From positions 94,767-158,766 of the forward strand of contig JAENYP010000002.1 in assembly GCA_016841725.1 (NCBI GenBank): a stretch of DNA of 64,000 nucleotides, given 5' to 3'. This DNA comes from Thermincola carboxydiphila. GTDB lineage: Bacteria > Bacillota > Thermincolia > Thermincolales > UBA2595. The stretch's first letter is position 1. The number at the start of each line of letters is the position of its first letter. The translations under genes were made by a program, and so were the position numbers. Below are positions 1 through 9,074 of this stretch, in pieces. A model generated the notes under the pieces. The model was not told the DNA's origin and did not search any database. It worked only from the letters and a program-made list of their open reading frames with translations.

Positions 1-72
1 GAGGTCTCATCATCTTCAGAGGTCTCATCATCTTCAGAGGTCTCATCATCTTCAGAGGTCTCATCATCTTCA
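1..72. repeat. 18-bp perfect tandem repeat, four copies visible
   Basis: The unit gaggtctcatcatcttca occurs four times head to tail from the first base of the window and may continue to the left. It is in frame with the minus-strand membrane protein and encodes EDDETS units. Eighteen base pairs is a multiple of three, so copy-number change would lengthen or shorten the acidic tail without a frameshift. Confidence 0.95.
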
Positions 73-566
73 GGAGGCAGAACTTCAGCTTCATTGTATG
101 GAGGTTCATAAATATGAGCAGAAATACCCAGGATGCAAATCAATACAACCATAAACACCCATGGCTGTTTACCTGACGATTCCAGAACTATATTGTTTCT
201 CAGCAAGTCCATGGGACCGGAAAACCATAAACTTAAATCAGTCCCATATGCAAATAAGAGCGCTCCTAAAAGCGCTGCCAGCCAAAATCCCAACAGCTTA
301 TACTTGGGGTAATCAAACCGGTTGCCTTTGCTGGGGAGAGCGCTGAAAATATTTAGTAAAATAAACTTCACAACACCTTTAAAAAACCCCGCAATTATTC
401 CTACCGGTATCAGGAGAGCAATCACCCTGTTCATGTCAGGATTTAACCTGAACAAAACCAGAGTAGCACTGACAGCCACCAGAAATCCTATAAATACATC
501 CCGGGCTATAAAAACCAGGGCTCTCCATAATAGCTTAATTAGCTTAGTTAGCTTAATTATCATCAT
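1..566 (-). CDS. Membrane protein with acidic C-terminal tandem repeats, partial (runs off left edge)
   Basis: No function recognised. The frame opens at ATG 566-564 and overlaps the stop codon of the upstream LysR gene, with a GGAG ribosome site about 8 nt before it. The visible 188 residues hold about four hydrophobic segments (near 27-45, 51-80, 94-112 and 138-155), then an acidic tail. The tail ends in at least four copies of the six-residue unit EDDETS, encoded by a perfect 18-bp tandem repeat at positions 1-72. The C terminus lies outside the window. The overlap suggests translational coupling to the LysR gene. Membrane location is inferred from hydrophobicity only. Confidence 0.7.
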   Translation of the reverse strand, partial: MMIIKLTKLIKLLWRALVFIARDVFIGFLVAVSATLVLFRLNPDMNRVIALLIPVGIIAGFFKGVVKFILLNIFSALPSKGNRFDYPKYKLLGFWLAALLGALLFAYGTDLSLWFSGPMDLLRNNIVLESSGKQPWVFMVVLICILGISAHIYEPPYNEAEVLPPEDDETSEDDETSEDDETSEDDET

Positions 567-1489
567 TTTCGGCTCCAGATTAGTTTGTTAATACGGCCTT
601 TATTTGTTTCAAGATATTCTAACAATGCCCGGGCGGAATAACTAACATATCTGTTGTGATTCCAGGCCAAATACAGGGAACGTTCCAGACTGCCGATACC
701 CCTGACCTTTACTTCCCTGACTTTACCCAATTGGAGGGCATCAAGGGCAGAGAGCCGGGAAACCACACTCAAACCCAAACCACTTTCCACGGCAGTAATT
801 ATAGCCCTGGTGCTTCCCAGTTCCATTACCACCTGCAGCCTTTCTGGATCAACCCCATTGTTCTCAAGTTTTTCGTAAAACATCATCCTGGTTCCCGAAT
901 CCGGTTCCCTGAGAATCAGCTTTGACGCTACCAATTCACCAGGGGTTAACTCTAAGTCCCGGTGTCCCTCTATAGCAGGACCGATTATTATTAGTTCATC
1001 CCTGATAAACTCACTCAAAGAAATAGTTTCATGTTTTACCGGAGCCCCGATTATTCCTAAGTCGATATCCCGGTCAATAAGCTGCTGCACAACCACACCT
1101 GTATCAGCTATCTTAAGACAAAGCTGGATACCGGGATACTTCCTGCCGAATTCCCCCATCAGCATAGGCAGTACATACTCGCCCGGAATGGTGCTGGCTG
1201 AAATTAAGAGCCGACCTCTGCGAATGCCTTTGAGTTCGTCAATAGCCTCCATAAAGCCCTCATATAATTGCAGTATCTTCCCTGCTTCCTCATAAAACAA
1301 CTGTCCGGCCTCAGTGAGGACTACACTCTTGTCATTCCGTTCCATAAGCTGGACTTCCATCCTTTCTTCCAGCGCTTTTATCTGTGCACTTATGGCAGGC
1401 TGCGTCATATAAAGCCTTTTGGCGGCTTTAGTAAAACTCTTATTTTCAACAACCAAAACAAATGCTTTAAGCTGACGTAAACTAAACAT
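563..1489 (-). CDS. LysR-family transcriptional regulator
   Basis: This is a DNA-binding transcription factor of usual LysR length (308 residues from the chosen start). The N-terminal winged helix-turn-helix shows the FTKAAKRLYMTQPAISAQIK core near residues 20-40. The rest is a two-lobed effector-binding domain (about 90-300). I chose ATG 1489 over an in-frame ATG at 1504 because AGGTG lies 7 nt before it and the family normally begins MFSLRQLKAF-like. The overall sequence is nearest the CysL/CysB-like group, but the effector cannot be told from sequence. The stop overlaps the start of the membrane protein downstream, a possible target or partner. Upstream is a broken kinase gene. Confidence 0.88.
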   Translation of the reverse strand: MFSLRQLKAFVLVVENKSFTKAAKRLYMTQPAISAQIKALEERMEVQLMERNDKSVVLTEAGQLFYEEAGKILQLYEGFMEAIDELKGIRRGRLLISASTIPGEYVLPMLMGEFGRKYPGIQLCLKIADTGVVVQQLIDRDIDLGIIGAPVKHETISLSEFIRDELIIIGPAIEGHRDLELTPGELVASKLILREPDSGTRMMFYEKLENNGVDPERLQVVMELGSTRAIITAVESGLGLSVVSRLSALDALQLGKVREVKVRGIGSLERSLYLAWNHNRYVSYSARALLEYLETNKGRINKLIWSRK

Positions 1490-1520
1490 ATGCCGGCACC
1501 TCATTTTATTTGGTTCTTAG

Positions 1521-1986
1521 TTATTTCGCTGACAAATTGGGTTTTCCTGCACCGGGAAATAAAATGCGTATGACACCACCTCTGACAACTGTCATTTTTT
1601 TAGTAATGGTTTTTACCGGTCTTTTATCCTGGTCATAGACCCTGATCACATCCAGACCTTCTGCGGTTGAAGGAGCCTCAAAGGAATTATACAATGCCGT
1701 GATTATGTTTACCGGAACCTGGCGTTCCCGCTGTAAATTTCTTTTAATGGCAACCTTCAGGGGACAGTCCACCCAGTGCAGGATAACTCTGGCAGAAGAT
1801 TCCTGTGCCAGCATTACCAGTTTGCTCCTCCTCCGAACAGTAAGGTTTGTGGCATCTATAATAACATTACTGCCCTTGCCCAGGTTGTACCTGATTATAT
1901 CTGCTGTGAGGCTAAATACAAGTTTATCATGTTTAATAACCGACTCATCACCCCACAGGTATTTCCGCAAACTGTCTGTGGAGACA
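1521..1986 (-). pseudogene. 5'-truncated P-loop kinase (AAA_33 / polynucleotide-kinase-like) remnant
   Basis: The frame encodes the middle and end of a small ATP-binding kinase: VSTDSLRKYLWGDES, then a VIIDATNLTVRRR motif, then RNLQRERQVP and a FEAP segment. All are typical of the AAA_33 family related to polynucleotide kinase. The N-terminal 25-30 residues with the Walker A GxxGxGKS/T loop are missing. Family-like sequence (VSTDSLR) continues upstream of the only usable start, TTG at 1970, and stops at about 1986, exactly where a dispersed palindromic repeat begins. A stop codon lies in the repeat at 2022-2024. I read this as a gene decapitated by the repeat and unable to bind ATP. A short TTG-started product is possible. 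Confidence 0.7.
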
Positions 1987-2106
1987 TATATGGACAGGGG
2001 TAGATGAATTCCTCCGGGGGGCTACATCTCCGCCATCCGGAACACATCTACCCCTGTTTATAATATTTCAAACTCAAAATTACTGGCTTTGTCAGCAGCC
2101 TGCCGA
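1987..2106. repeat. Palindromic repeat element, copy 1 (GGGGTAGATG family, internally deleted)
   Basis: The core has inverted arms ggggtagatg (from 1997) and catctacccc (to about 2054) around a GC-rich centre. The right flank ends in ggctttgtcagcagcctg. Nearly the same sequence occurs in reverse orientation at 26564-26775: the shared part begins tatggacaggggtagatga and includes ggctacatctccgcc. This copy lacks the centre and one terminal flank. It sits between murI and the truncated kinase gene. Confidence 0.8.
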
Positions 2107-2133
2107 AGTGACAGGCAAGACCCGGAATTGGAA

Positions 2134-2940
2134 TTATTTCCCGATCATTCCCAAGGCTTTGTCAAAAAAGCGTTCACAAAGGGGGATGACCCGGTCAGGG
2201 GCACCGGTGGTCAAAAACTCCACTTCTGTCCCGCTGCTGCTTGCGGCGGCCAGAAGACCTTCCGCCTCTAAAGTCCTCAGGACATGCCTGGCGGTTCCTT
2301 CAGTTCCGTCAATGATGACTGCCTGTGGCCCCACAACCTGTGAAATCTCGTCCCTGACAAAACAATAATGAGTACATCCCAGGACCACAGTTGACACCTT
2401 ATTAAACTTTACCCGGCCGGCATCACCAATAATATGGGTGAGGTACTCCCTTATTTCTTCCGGCTGTGCCTCTGACTCTATAAGCTCTGCAAAGCCCGGA
2501 CACGGTACCGGAATAATTTCAGCACAGCAGTTAAATCTCCGGAAAAGGTCGTTAAACTTGTTTTCCTTTAATGTCAGCGGCGTGGCCAGAACGATTATCT
2601 TACCTTTACCGTTTTTTTCCACGGCCGGTTTTATAGCCGGTTCCATGCCAATAACAGGAATTTCAAATTCTTCCCGGATATAGGTTATCGCAGCACTGGT
2701 GGCAGTGTTACAGGCCACAACCAGGGCTTTAATCCCTTTAGCAGACATCAGTCTGGCTGCAGCAAGGGAAACATCCCTGATACAGTTACAGCTCTTGGTC
2801 CCATAAGGGGCATTGGCCGAATCGGAAAGGTAAAGAAAATGTTCGCCAGGCATAGTTCTCACCATTTTTGCAAGAAGACTGATACCTCCGATTCCCGAAT
2901 CAAATACACCAATAGGTAAGTTGTTAAGATTATTGTTCAT
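2134..2940 (-). CDS. murI: Glutamate racemase
   Basis: Converts L-glutamate to D-glutamate for peptidoglycan precursor synthesis in the cytoplasm. The protein is 268 residues, normal for the family. Conserved features are GVFDSGIGG at 11-19 (Asp14, Ser15), the first catalytic cysteine in VACNTA (Cys77), and the second in VLGCTHY (Cys189, with His191). The ATG at 2940 has GGGAGAG just upstream. A candidate promoter lies at 2996-3024, behind the terminator of adk, so murI is probably transcribed on its own. Confidence 0.96.
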   Translation of the reverse strand: MNNNLNNLPIGVFDSGIGGISLLAKMVRTMPGEHFLYLSDSANAPYGTKSCNCIRDVSLAAARLMSAKGIKALVVACNTATSAAITYIREEFEIPVIGMEPAIKPAVEKNGKGKIIVLATPLTLKENKFNDLFRRFNCCAEIIPVPCPGFAELIESEAQPEEIREYLTHIIGDAGRVKFNKVSTVVLGCTHYCFVRDEISQVVGPQAVIIDGTEGTARHVLRTLEAEGLLAAASSSGTEVEFLTTGAPDRVIPLCERFFDKALGMIGK

Positions 2941-2995
2941 TGTTTCTCTCCCAAGTTAGTTCATCCGGTTACTTCATGTAGAGTATCAATTCTAT

Positions 2996-3024
2996 AATAT
3001 ATTATGTGATTCCTCTTAATCAAT
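2996..3024 (-). promoter_or_regulatory. Candidate murI promoter
   Basis: On the minus strand TTGATT (3024-3019) and TATATT (3001-2996) are separated by 17 bp, fitting a housekeeping sigma factor. It lies about 55 bp upstream of the murI start and just past the adk terminator. This is pattern matching only. Confidence 0.4.
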
Positions 3025-3042
3025 TATTGTATTTTTAATAAT

Positions 3043-3072
3043 AAAAAAGAAGATGCCTCCATAGAGACACCT
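3043..3072 (-). terminator. Rho-independent terminator of adk
   Basis: Read on the minus strand, AGGTGTCTC pairs with GGAGGCATCT (nine pairs including two G-U) and is followed by a TTCTTTTTTATT tract. It begins 15 nt after the adk stop. Confidence 0.75.
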
Positions 3073-3087
3073 CCCTTACACTTGCAG

Positions 3088-3747
<660 letters not shown>

Positions 3748-3795
3748 TCAATTGTATGTTCCGATACCATTTACCATGGCATCATATATAAGGAA

Positions 3796-3824
3796 ATTAT
3801 AACATATCTGTCCCATTTTGTCCC
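3796..3824 (-). promoter_or_regulatory. Candidate adk promoter
   Basis: On the minus strand GGGACA (3824-3819), a 17-bp spacer and a perfect TATAAT (3801-3796). The -35 box is weak. The heptamer TGGGACA occurs twice, 11 bp apart, across the -35 region. Confidence 0.45.
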
Positions 3825-3865
3825 ATAAAAAAAACACACTACTGCGAAAATTCTTAACATTTAGC

Positions 3866-3949
3866 CTTTTAAATTTTCTGTTAAAAAGGGGCAGATGTAT
3901 TGCTCCGGCGGCAACACATCTGCCCCTACCTGGATAGAAAATTTAAAAG
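3866..3949. repeat. Palindromic repeat element, copy 3 (GGGGCAGATG family)
   Basis: Nested inverted repeats. The outer arms CTTTTAAATTTTCT (3866-3879) and AGAAAATTTAAAAG (3936-3949) are perfect. The inner arms GGGGCAGATGT and ACATCTGCCCC surround a short CCGG-rich centre. The inner part matches the cores at 1997-2054 and 26610-26728. It follows spoVR by 19 nt and could also act as a transcript end. Confidence 0.8.
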
Positions 3950-3967
3950 ACTCAAAGAAAACTGTTT

Positions 3968-5401
3968 TCACATACTCTGTTTCAATATTTTAGTCCCATT
4001 ATAAGAATACAGCAGTTTTTTATTGTCCACTACAGTCTCCATATGGACTGTCCGGCCCCACAGTCTATATACATGTGGCAAGGTCTTTTCAAGGTAATAC
4101 AGGTCCAGGTCCCTGCCGTCATGGCTGTGACACAGGTATAGTTCACCATCACCCTTGTAATTACCGTCTTCAACCATGATAAACGGGAAACCTCCGTTTG
4201 CCAGCATGGTGACAAAACCTTCCCTTACCTTTTCCCACTCAGTTTCCACCACCTGCCACTTGGTATATACCTTTTGGAACAGAAAAAGGTCCAATTCCTC
4301 AACAAGTTCTTTGGTCAGGTAATTCCTGATAAAGGAGATGTCATTTTCAGTCTCTCTTACCTCAAATATCTTTTCCCTGCCCTGGCCGCCCAAACGGCCA
4401 TATTTCTTCTTCTCCTCTGCAGAAGGTTTATCCCACCTTTTTTCAATATCCTCCCAGATTTTTAAGCCTATGTAATAAGGGTTAAGCCCTGACCTCGATT
4501 TCTGAACAACTCCGGCATGCATTTTGGCAAACTCAATAGTTTCTTCCTCACTAAGGTTTATTTCCCGCATTATTCTTGAATGCCACAGTGTGGCCCATCC
4601 TTCATTCATTATCTTGGTTTCCACCTGAGGCCAAAAATACAGCATCTCATCTCTGACTATAAACAGAATATCCCTTTCCCATTCCTCCAACTCTCTGCCA
4701 TAAACAGCAATAAATCTAAGGAGGTCTTTTTCCGGTTCACTGGGAAGTTTCTTATTCTTTTTATTGGCATTTTCATTTCCTGTGTCTTTTTTGATCCCAA
4801 TATTCCATAAGTCATCATACGGGGTCACTCTCTTGTTGATCTCCTGCCCGCATTTGTCATATTTACACTGTTTCTTCTGCGGGGCCCCCTGTCTGCCGAT
4901 ATTATATCTGGGGTCAATATGCTCCTGTATTGCCAGGGCAGAGTCCAGCAGCGATTCCACACGTTCCCGCCCGAACCTGTATTCATACTCCCTGATACGT
5001 TCCGCATTTCTGGACATGGACTCAACCATGTCTCTTGAGGTATGCCTAAACCATTGGTTGTTCTTGAAAAAATCACAATGGGCATAAACGTGTGCGGCTA
5101 CCAGTTTGTTCTGAATCAGTAAATTGCCATCCAGGAGAAATGCATAGCAAGGGTCAGAATTAATAACCAGTTCATATATTTTACTGAGATTATAGTCATA
5201 CTGTGTCTTCATTCGGTGGAATGCCTTGCCAAAAGACCAGTGAGAATATCTGGTCGGCATTCCATATGCCCCAAATGTATAAATAATATCAGACGGAATA
5301 ATCTCGAAACGCATCTCATAAAAATCCAAGCCAAATTCCCTGGCTTTATTAGATATCTGTTCCAATGATTCCTGAAACAGTTTGATTTCTTCTGAAGTCA
5401 T
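3968..5401 (-). CDS. spoVR: SpoVR family protein
   Basis: Homologue of Bacillus subtilis SpoVR, needed for normal spore cortex; its biochemistry is not settled. The protein is 477 residues, usual for the family. Recognisable segments are the N-terminal [14 protein letters not shown], the [10 protein letters not shown] motif near residue 50, and [10 protein letters not shown] in the middle. It is the last gene of the prkA-yhbH-spoVR set, 40 nt after yhbH, an order conserved widely in spore formers and also in proteobacteria. Confidence 0.95.
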   Translation of the reverse strand: MTSEEIKLFQESLEQISNKAREFGLDFYEMRFEIIPSDIIYTFGAYGMPTRYSHWSFGKAFHRMKTQYDYNLSKIYELVINSDPCYAFLLDGNLLIQNKLVAAHVYAHCDFFKNNQWFRHTSRDMVESMSRNAERIREYEYRFGRERVESLLDSALAIQEHIDPRYNIGRQGAPQKKQCKYDKCGQEINKRVTPYDDLWNIGIKKDTGNENANKKNKKLPSEPEKDLLRFIAVYGRELEEWERDILFIVRDEMLYFWPQVETKIMNEGWATLWHSRIMREINLSEEETIEFAKMHAGVVQKSRSGLNPYYIGLKIWEDIEKRWDKPSAEEKKKYGRLGGQGREKIFEVRETENDISFIRNYLTKELVEELDLFLFQKVYTKWQVVETEWEKVREGFVTMLANGGFPFIMVEDGNYKGDGELYLCHSHDGRDLDLYYLEKTLPHVYRLWGRTVHMETVVDNKKLLYSYNGTKILKQSM

Positions 5402-5441
5402 CCCATCACACCTAACCCGTTAATTGTAAAAGTTCCGTTTA

Positions 5442-6587
5442 TCAGGTCTCGTTATGGGGCTTGAAAAAGGTCTTCAGCGCTGGATAAACTCCTGTTTTAT
5501 CTTTTATGAGCACACTGGTGAACTTTTCATCGTTTATCTTGCGGTAGACAGACATAAGAGAACTGGAATTATAGTAAAGTCCCTCAATCTCACCATAACC
5601 AAAAATATTACAAAAATCAAGCAGTTTTCGTACCAGTTCCAGACACTTCCCATTATCTGACGGCAGATTATCCCCGTCGGAAAAATGGAAGGGATAAATA
5701 TTGTAGTCTTCAGGACTATACCTAGTTTGGATTATTTCCAGGGCCAGTTCATAAACGGAGGAACACCGCGTACCGCCACTTTCCCCCTTAGTAAAGAATT
5801 CCTCTTCGGTGACTTCCTTGGCAACAGTGTGGTGTGCCAGAAACAGAATGTTAACATTCTGGTATTTGGTCCTGAGAAATCTGACCATCCAGAAAAAAAA
5901 ACTCCTGGCAATATATTTCTCGAAGGGACCCATGGAACCGGATGTATCCATCATGGCAATCACAACAGCATTTGACTGATACCTGACATCTTCATCCCAG
6001 GTCTTAAACCTGAGGTCATCGGGCTTGATAGCAATGTCACCGGTGCCCTCAACTGCATTCCTTCTGATGCTCTCCATGATGGTCCTGCGCTTATCAATAT
6101 TGCTCATAATCCCTTTTTTTCTAACATCCCTGAACTGGAACGAATCACTTATCAGTTCCTGCTGCTTTTTTTCCTTTAAATTGGGCAGACCCAGATCCTC
6201 GAAGATAAGCTCGGCCAGTTCATCAACCGTAATTTCAGCCTCATAATAGTCCACTCCCGGCTCAGAACCTGCCCCCGGCCCTTTTCCCGGGCCCTGTGAA
6301 CTACTGTCCTGGCCAAGTACATCCCCCTTTTTGGTAGCACCATCACCCTGGCCGACATACTTTTGTTTGTTCCTGTTGAACCTGAAATGAAATTCATCAA
6401 GGGACCTTATCGGAACTTTTACTATTTTTCGGCCCTCAGACATGATAATGCTTTCTTCGGCAACAATGTCAGCCAGGTTCTTCTTGATGGCCTCCTTAAC
6501 TTTTTCCATGTGGCGCTGCTGGTCAATATGCCCCTTACGGTGCAGGGACCAGTCGTCCTTGGACACAATGAAGCTGGTGCCTGTCAA
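5442..6587 (-). CDS. yhbH: Sporulation protein YhbH (DUF444, VWA-like)
   Basis: DUF444 protein of the PrkA-YhbH-SpoVR cluster. The C-terminal half looks like a von Willebrand A-type fold with a MDTSGSMG metal-adhesion motif. The N-terminal part carries FIVSKDDWSLHRKG, typical of the family, and there is a glycine-rich linker near residue 100. I place the start at TTG 6587, preceded by GGAGGTG 7 nt upstream. An ATG at 6593 sits only 2 nt from that site, and the longest frame (6665) would overlap prkA by 49 nt. It probably works with the kinase PrkA during stress or sporulation; the mechanism is not known. Confidence 0.93.
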   Translation of the reverse strand: MTGTSFIVSKDDWSLHRKGHIDQQRHMEKVKEAIKKNLADIVAEESIIMSEGRKIVKVPIRSLDEFHFRFNRNKQKYVGQGDGATKKGDVLGQDSSSQGPGKGPGAGSEPGVDYYEAEITVDELAELIFEDLGLPNLKEKKQQELISDSFQFRDVRKKGIMSNIDKRRTIMESIRRNAVEGTGDIAIKPDDLRFKTWDEDVRYQSNAVVIAMMDTSGSMGPFEKYIARSFFFWMVRFLRTKYQNVNILFLAHHTVAKEVTEEEFFTKGESGGTRCSSVYELALEIIQTRYSPEDYNIYPFHFSDGDNLPSDNGKCLELVRKLLDFCNIFGYGEIEGLYYNSSSLMSVYRKINDEKFTSVLIKDKTGVYPALKTFFKPHNET

Positions 6588-6616
6588 CGCCATCACCTCC
6601 CGAAGTATAGCTGTAC

Positions 6617-8512
6617 TTACCTGTTCAAGAGACTTCCTACATATTTTAGCAGTTCGTTGGCACACACTGAGCAGTAACCGTGGTCTTCGATAAGCTTTGC
6701 AGTAACCTCATTAACCCGCTTCAACTGTTCTGCATCAGGTGTCTTACTGGAAGTAGTGATTTTGACAATATCTTTGAGGTCTGCAAATAGTTTCTTTTCG
6801 ATAGCTTCCCGCAGCCGTTCATGAGAACTATAGTCAAACCTTTTATTCTGCCTGGCATAACTCGAAAGCCTGATAAGAATCTCTTCCCGAAAACTCTTCT
6901 TGGAATTCTCCGATATACCTATCTGCTCCTCAATTGATCTCATAAGCTTCTCATCCGGGTCCATTTCCTCCTCGGTAATCGGGTCCTTAACCTTTACCCC
7001 GTTACAATAGGATTCAATATTGTCAAGGTAATTGTTAAACAGTGTCTTGGCTGATTCCTCAAAGGAATAGACAAATGCCTTTTGAACCTCTTTTTTGGAT
7101 ATATTATCATATTCTTTTCTTGCATCTGATATGAAGTTAAGCAGCCGTTCCTTCTCTTCCTTGCTTATTGACGGGTGCTGGTCCAGACCATCCTTTAAGG
7201 CCCGTAGAATGTCAAGGGCATTGATACAGACCGTCCCGCTCCTTATCAATGCAGTCGATATGCGGTTAATTACATAACGCGGGTCTACACCGCTCATGCC
7301 TTCTTCCACGGCCTCTGCCTGAAGTTCATTGATATCTTTTTGCTTAAACCCTTCGACATCTTCACCGTCATAAAGCTTCATTTTCTTTACCAGGTCCATA
7401 CCCTGTTTTTTGGATTCCCTTAATCTTGACAGGACAGAGAAAATGGCAGCCGTTCTTAAGGCATGTGGTGCAATGTGTATATCGGTCATGTCACTCTGAG
7501 ATATGAGCTTCTGATAAATCTTAACTTCTTCTGAAACTTTCAGATTGTAAGGAATGGGCATAACAATGATTCTTGACTGCAAGGCCTCATTCTTCCTGTT
7601 GGCAATAAAGCTCCTGTATTCAGCCTCATTGGTATGGGCAATAATCACCTCATCAGCTGAGATGAGGGCGAACCGTCCAGCCTTGAAGTTTCCTTCCTGG
7701 GAAAGGCTTAAAAGGTTATAAAGGAACTTTTCATCACACTTGAGCATTTCCTGAAACTCCATAATTCCCCTGTTGGAAATATTCAGTTCCCCATCAAATC
7801 TATATGCCCTTGGATCAGACTCACTCCCGAATTCCGTAATTGTGGCAAAGTCAATACTTCCTGTCAGTTCCGCGATATCCTGAGACTTGGGATCTGACGG
7901 GCTGAAAGTACCAATCCCAATCCTGTTTTCTTCAGATAAGATAACTCTTTCCACAATCACCTGGGATACATCGTTATTATATTTTCTTTCCAACATCATC
8001 CTACAGGAAGGGCATAATTCACCCTCAATATAAATCCCGTGCCTCTGCCAAAATTCCTCCCTCATTTCCTTGGGTATCATGTGCAGAGGCTCTTCATGCA
8101 TTGGACACCCCTTAATTCCGTACATCGCTCCCCTATCAGTTTTAGAATACTGTTCCAACCCTCTTTTCATCATCGTCACGATTGTTGATTTCCCGCCACT
8201 TACCGGGCCCATTAAAAGCAGAATTCGCTTTCGCACATCCAGTCTTCTGGCGGCGGGATGAAAGTATTCCTCAACCAACCGTTCAATGGTCTTATCCAGT
8301 CCAAAGATTTCTTTATCAAAGAAATGATACTTTAGTCTCTCATTTTCTTCGCTAATGCCACTGTCTTTGATCATTTGATAGACTTTTGCATGAGATAATT
8401 GGGCTATTTGGGGATCCTTGAGGACCATATCCAGGTACTGAGCAAAGATACCTTCCCACTGCAGAACCTCCTGTTGCTTCTTGTAATCGGCTAACTCCTT
8501 TAGTATTTCCAC
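6617..8512 (-). CDS. prkA: PrkA family serine protein kinase / AAA+ protein
   Basis: PrkA-type protein, about 631 residues, with an N-terminal AAA+ module and a C-terminal kinase-like region. The Walker A motif is GPVSGGKST, and the GCPMHEEPLH and CPSCRMML segments are characteristic. In Bacillus it is made in early sporulation. The likely start is GTG 8512, which matches the family N terminus (VEILKEL...) and lies 9 nt after a run of G; a TTG at 8530 would add six residues. It is the first gene of the operon with yhbH and spoVR. A CATATAAT box at 8568-8575 could be a sporulation-type -10 element. Confidence 0.95.
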   Translation of the reverse strand: MEILKELADYKKQQEVLQWEGIFAQYLDMVLKDPQIAQLSHAKVYQMIKDSGISEENERLKYHFFDKEIFGLDKTIERLVEEYFHPAARRLDVRKRILLLMGPVSGGKSTIVTMMKRGLEQYSKTDRGAMYGIKGCPMHEEPLHMIPKEMREEFWQRHGIYIEGELCPSCRMMLERKYNNDVSQVIVERVILSEENRIGIGTFSPSDPKSQDIAELTGSIDFATITEFGSESDPRAYRFDGELNISNRGIMEFQEMLKCDEKFLYNLLSLSQEGNFKAGRFALISADEVIIAHTNEAEYRSFIANRKNEALQSRIIVMPIPYNLKVSEEVKIYQKLISQSDMTDIHIAPHALRTAAIFSVLSRLRESKKQGMDLVKKMKLYDGEDVEGFKQKDINELQAEAVEEGMSGVDPRYVINRISTALIRSGTVCINALDILRALKDGLDQHPSISKEEKERLLNFISDARKEYDNISKKEVQKAFVYSFEESAKTLFNNYLDNIESYCNGVKVKDPITEEEMDPDEKLMRSIEEQIGISENSKKSFREEILIRLSSYARQNKRFDYSSHERLREAIEKKLFADLKDIVKITTSSKTPDAEQLKRVNEVTAKLIEDHGYCSVCANELLKYVGSLLNR

Positions 8513-8567
8513 GTAATTCTTCCCCCCCAAACGACCTTGGTTTTATGGAATTAATTTCTTCTTAAAC

Positions 8568-8575
8568 ATTATATG
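8568..8575 (-). promoter_or_regulatory. Possible sporulation-type -10 box upstream of prkA
   Basis: CATATAAT on the minus strand resembles the CATACAnT -10 element of sigma-E promoters. No convincing -35 match was found, so this is a weak call. Confidence 0.25.
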
Positions 8576-8731
8576 CTTGAGGTTGTAGGATGAAAACCTA
8601 AATAAGAATTTTTGCAACTTTTGTCGTTTACAAAACCGTTCGATGGGCAAAAACTTCTATTCGCAGAATTATTATGGCAATTGTATGAATTTTAGGATAA
8701 TATCAAAATAAAAACTTCGGAGGTGGGATGA

Positions 8732-8881
8732 ATGCATTTATGTAAAATATGCGGGGAAAAAATATCCATTGAAGAAAAATCAAGAGGGACCTGTTCTGAC
8801 TGTGAAAACGCTATCGCGAAACTGATAATTCAAAAATCGGGCAAAGGTATCTATCCCCGTAAGGTCAGCTTAAAATACTAG
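8732..8881 (+). CDS. Small two-CxxC protein (possible Gin/CsfB-like)
   Basis: A 49-residue protein starting at ATG 8732, 6 nt after a strong GGAGGTG, and ending at a perfect terminator. It has CKIC at 4-7 and CSDCE at 22-26, a spacing that suggests a zinc site. CxxCG, then a glycine, then CxxCE about 15 residues on is reminiscent of the sigma-G inhibitor Gin (CsfB) of spore formers. It lies divergently beside the prkA sporulation operon. The Gin assignment is inference. The gene call itself rests on ribosome site, length and terminator. Confidence 0.65.
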   Translation: MHLCKICGEKISIEEKSRGTCSDCENAIAKLIIQKSGKGIYPRKVSLKY

Positions 8882-8893
8882 GACTAAACTTGG

Positions 8894-8928
8894 ACTCAGG
8901 CACTGAACCTGAGTTTTTTTGTTTTTTC
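8894..8928 (+). terminator. Rho-independent terminator of the small two-CxxC gene
   Basis: ACTCAGG and CCTGAGT form a perfect 7-bp stem with a 7-nt loop, followed by a T run. It starts 12 nt after the stop codon. Confidence 0.85.
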
Positions 8929-8939
8929 TTCCATTGATA

Positions 8940-9016
8940 TATAGTTCCTGGAAATGACCGGTAATGGGATTTGGTGAGCTATTGTACAGTCATTTCCGGA
9001 ACTAATACTTAAAAGA
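8940..9016. repeat. Short copy of the GGAAATGACCGG palindromic repeat
   Basis: The segment ggaaatgaccggtaatg followed by ggtgagctattg matches the left arm of the long palindrome at 46191-46513. The copy closes on itself with gtcatttccggaac. It looks like the same element with its centre deleted, between the convergent ends of the small two-CxxC gene and speE. Confidence 0.65.
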
Positions 9017-9018
9017 GG

Positions 9019-9049
9019 AAAAACAAAAAGTCCAAGGCGCGAAGCCTTG
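9019..9049 (-). terminator. Terminator of speE
   Basis: On the minus strand CAAGGC-TTCGC-GCCTTG is followed by GACTTTTTGTTTTT. Similar hairpins occur at 46523-46560 and 46571-46606, so the sequence belongs to a small repeat family. Confidence 0.7.
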
Positions 9050-9074
9050 AACTTAGAGGATATTTATTGTTCTT

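Noticed and set aside
1-72. CRISPR-like array at the left edge
   Set aside because: The 18-bp units are directly adjacent with no spacers and encode an in-frame peptide repeat on the minus strand.
3968-5401. Alternative reading frames inside spoVR (for example 4030-4215 and 4825-5085)
   Set aside because: They have no ribosome sites or recognisable domains and overlap a gene whose whole length matches its family.
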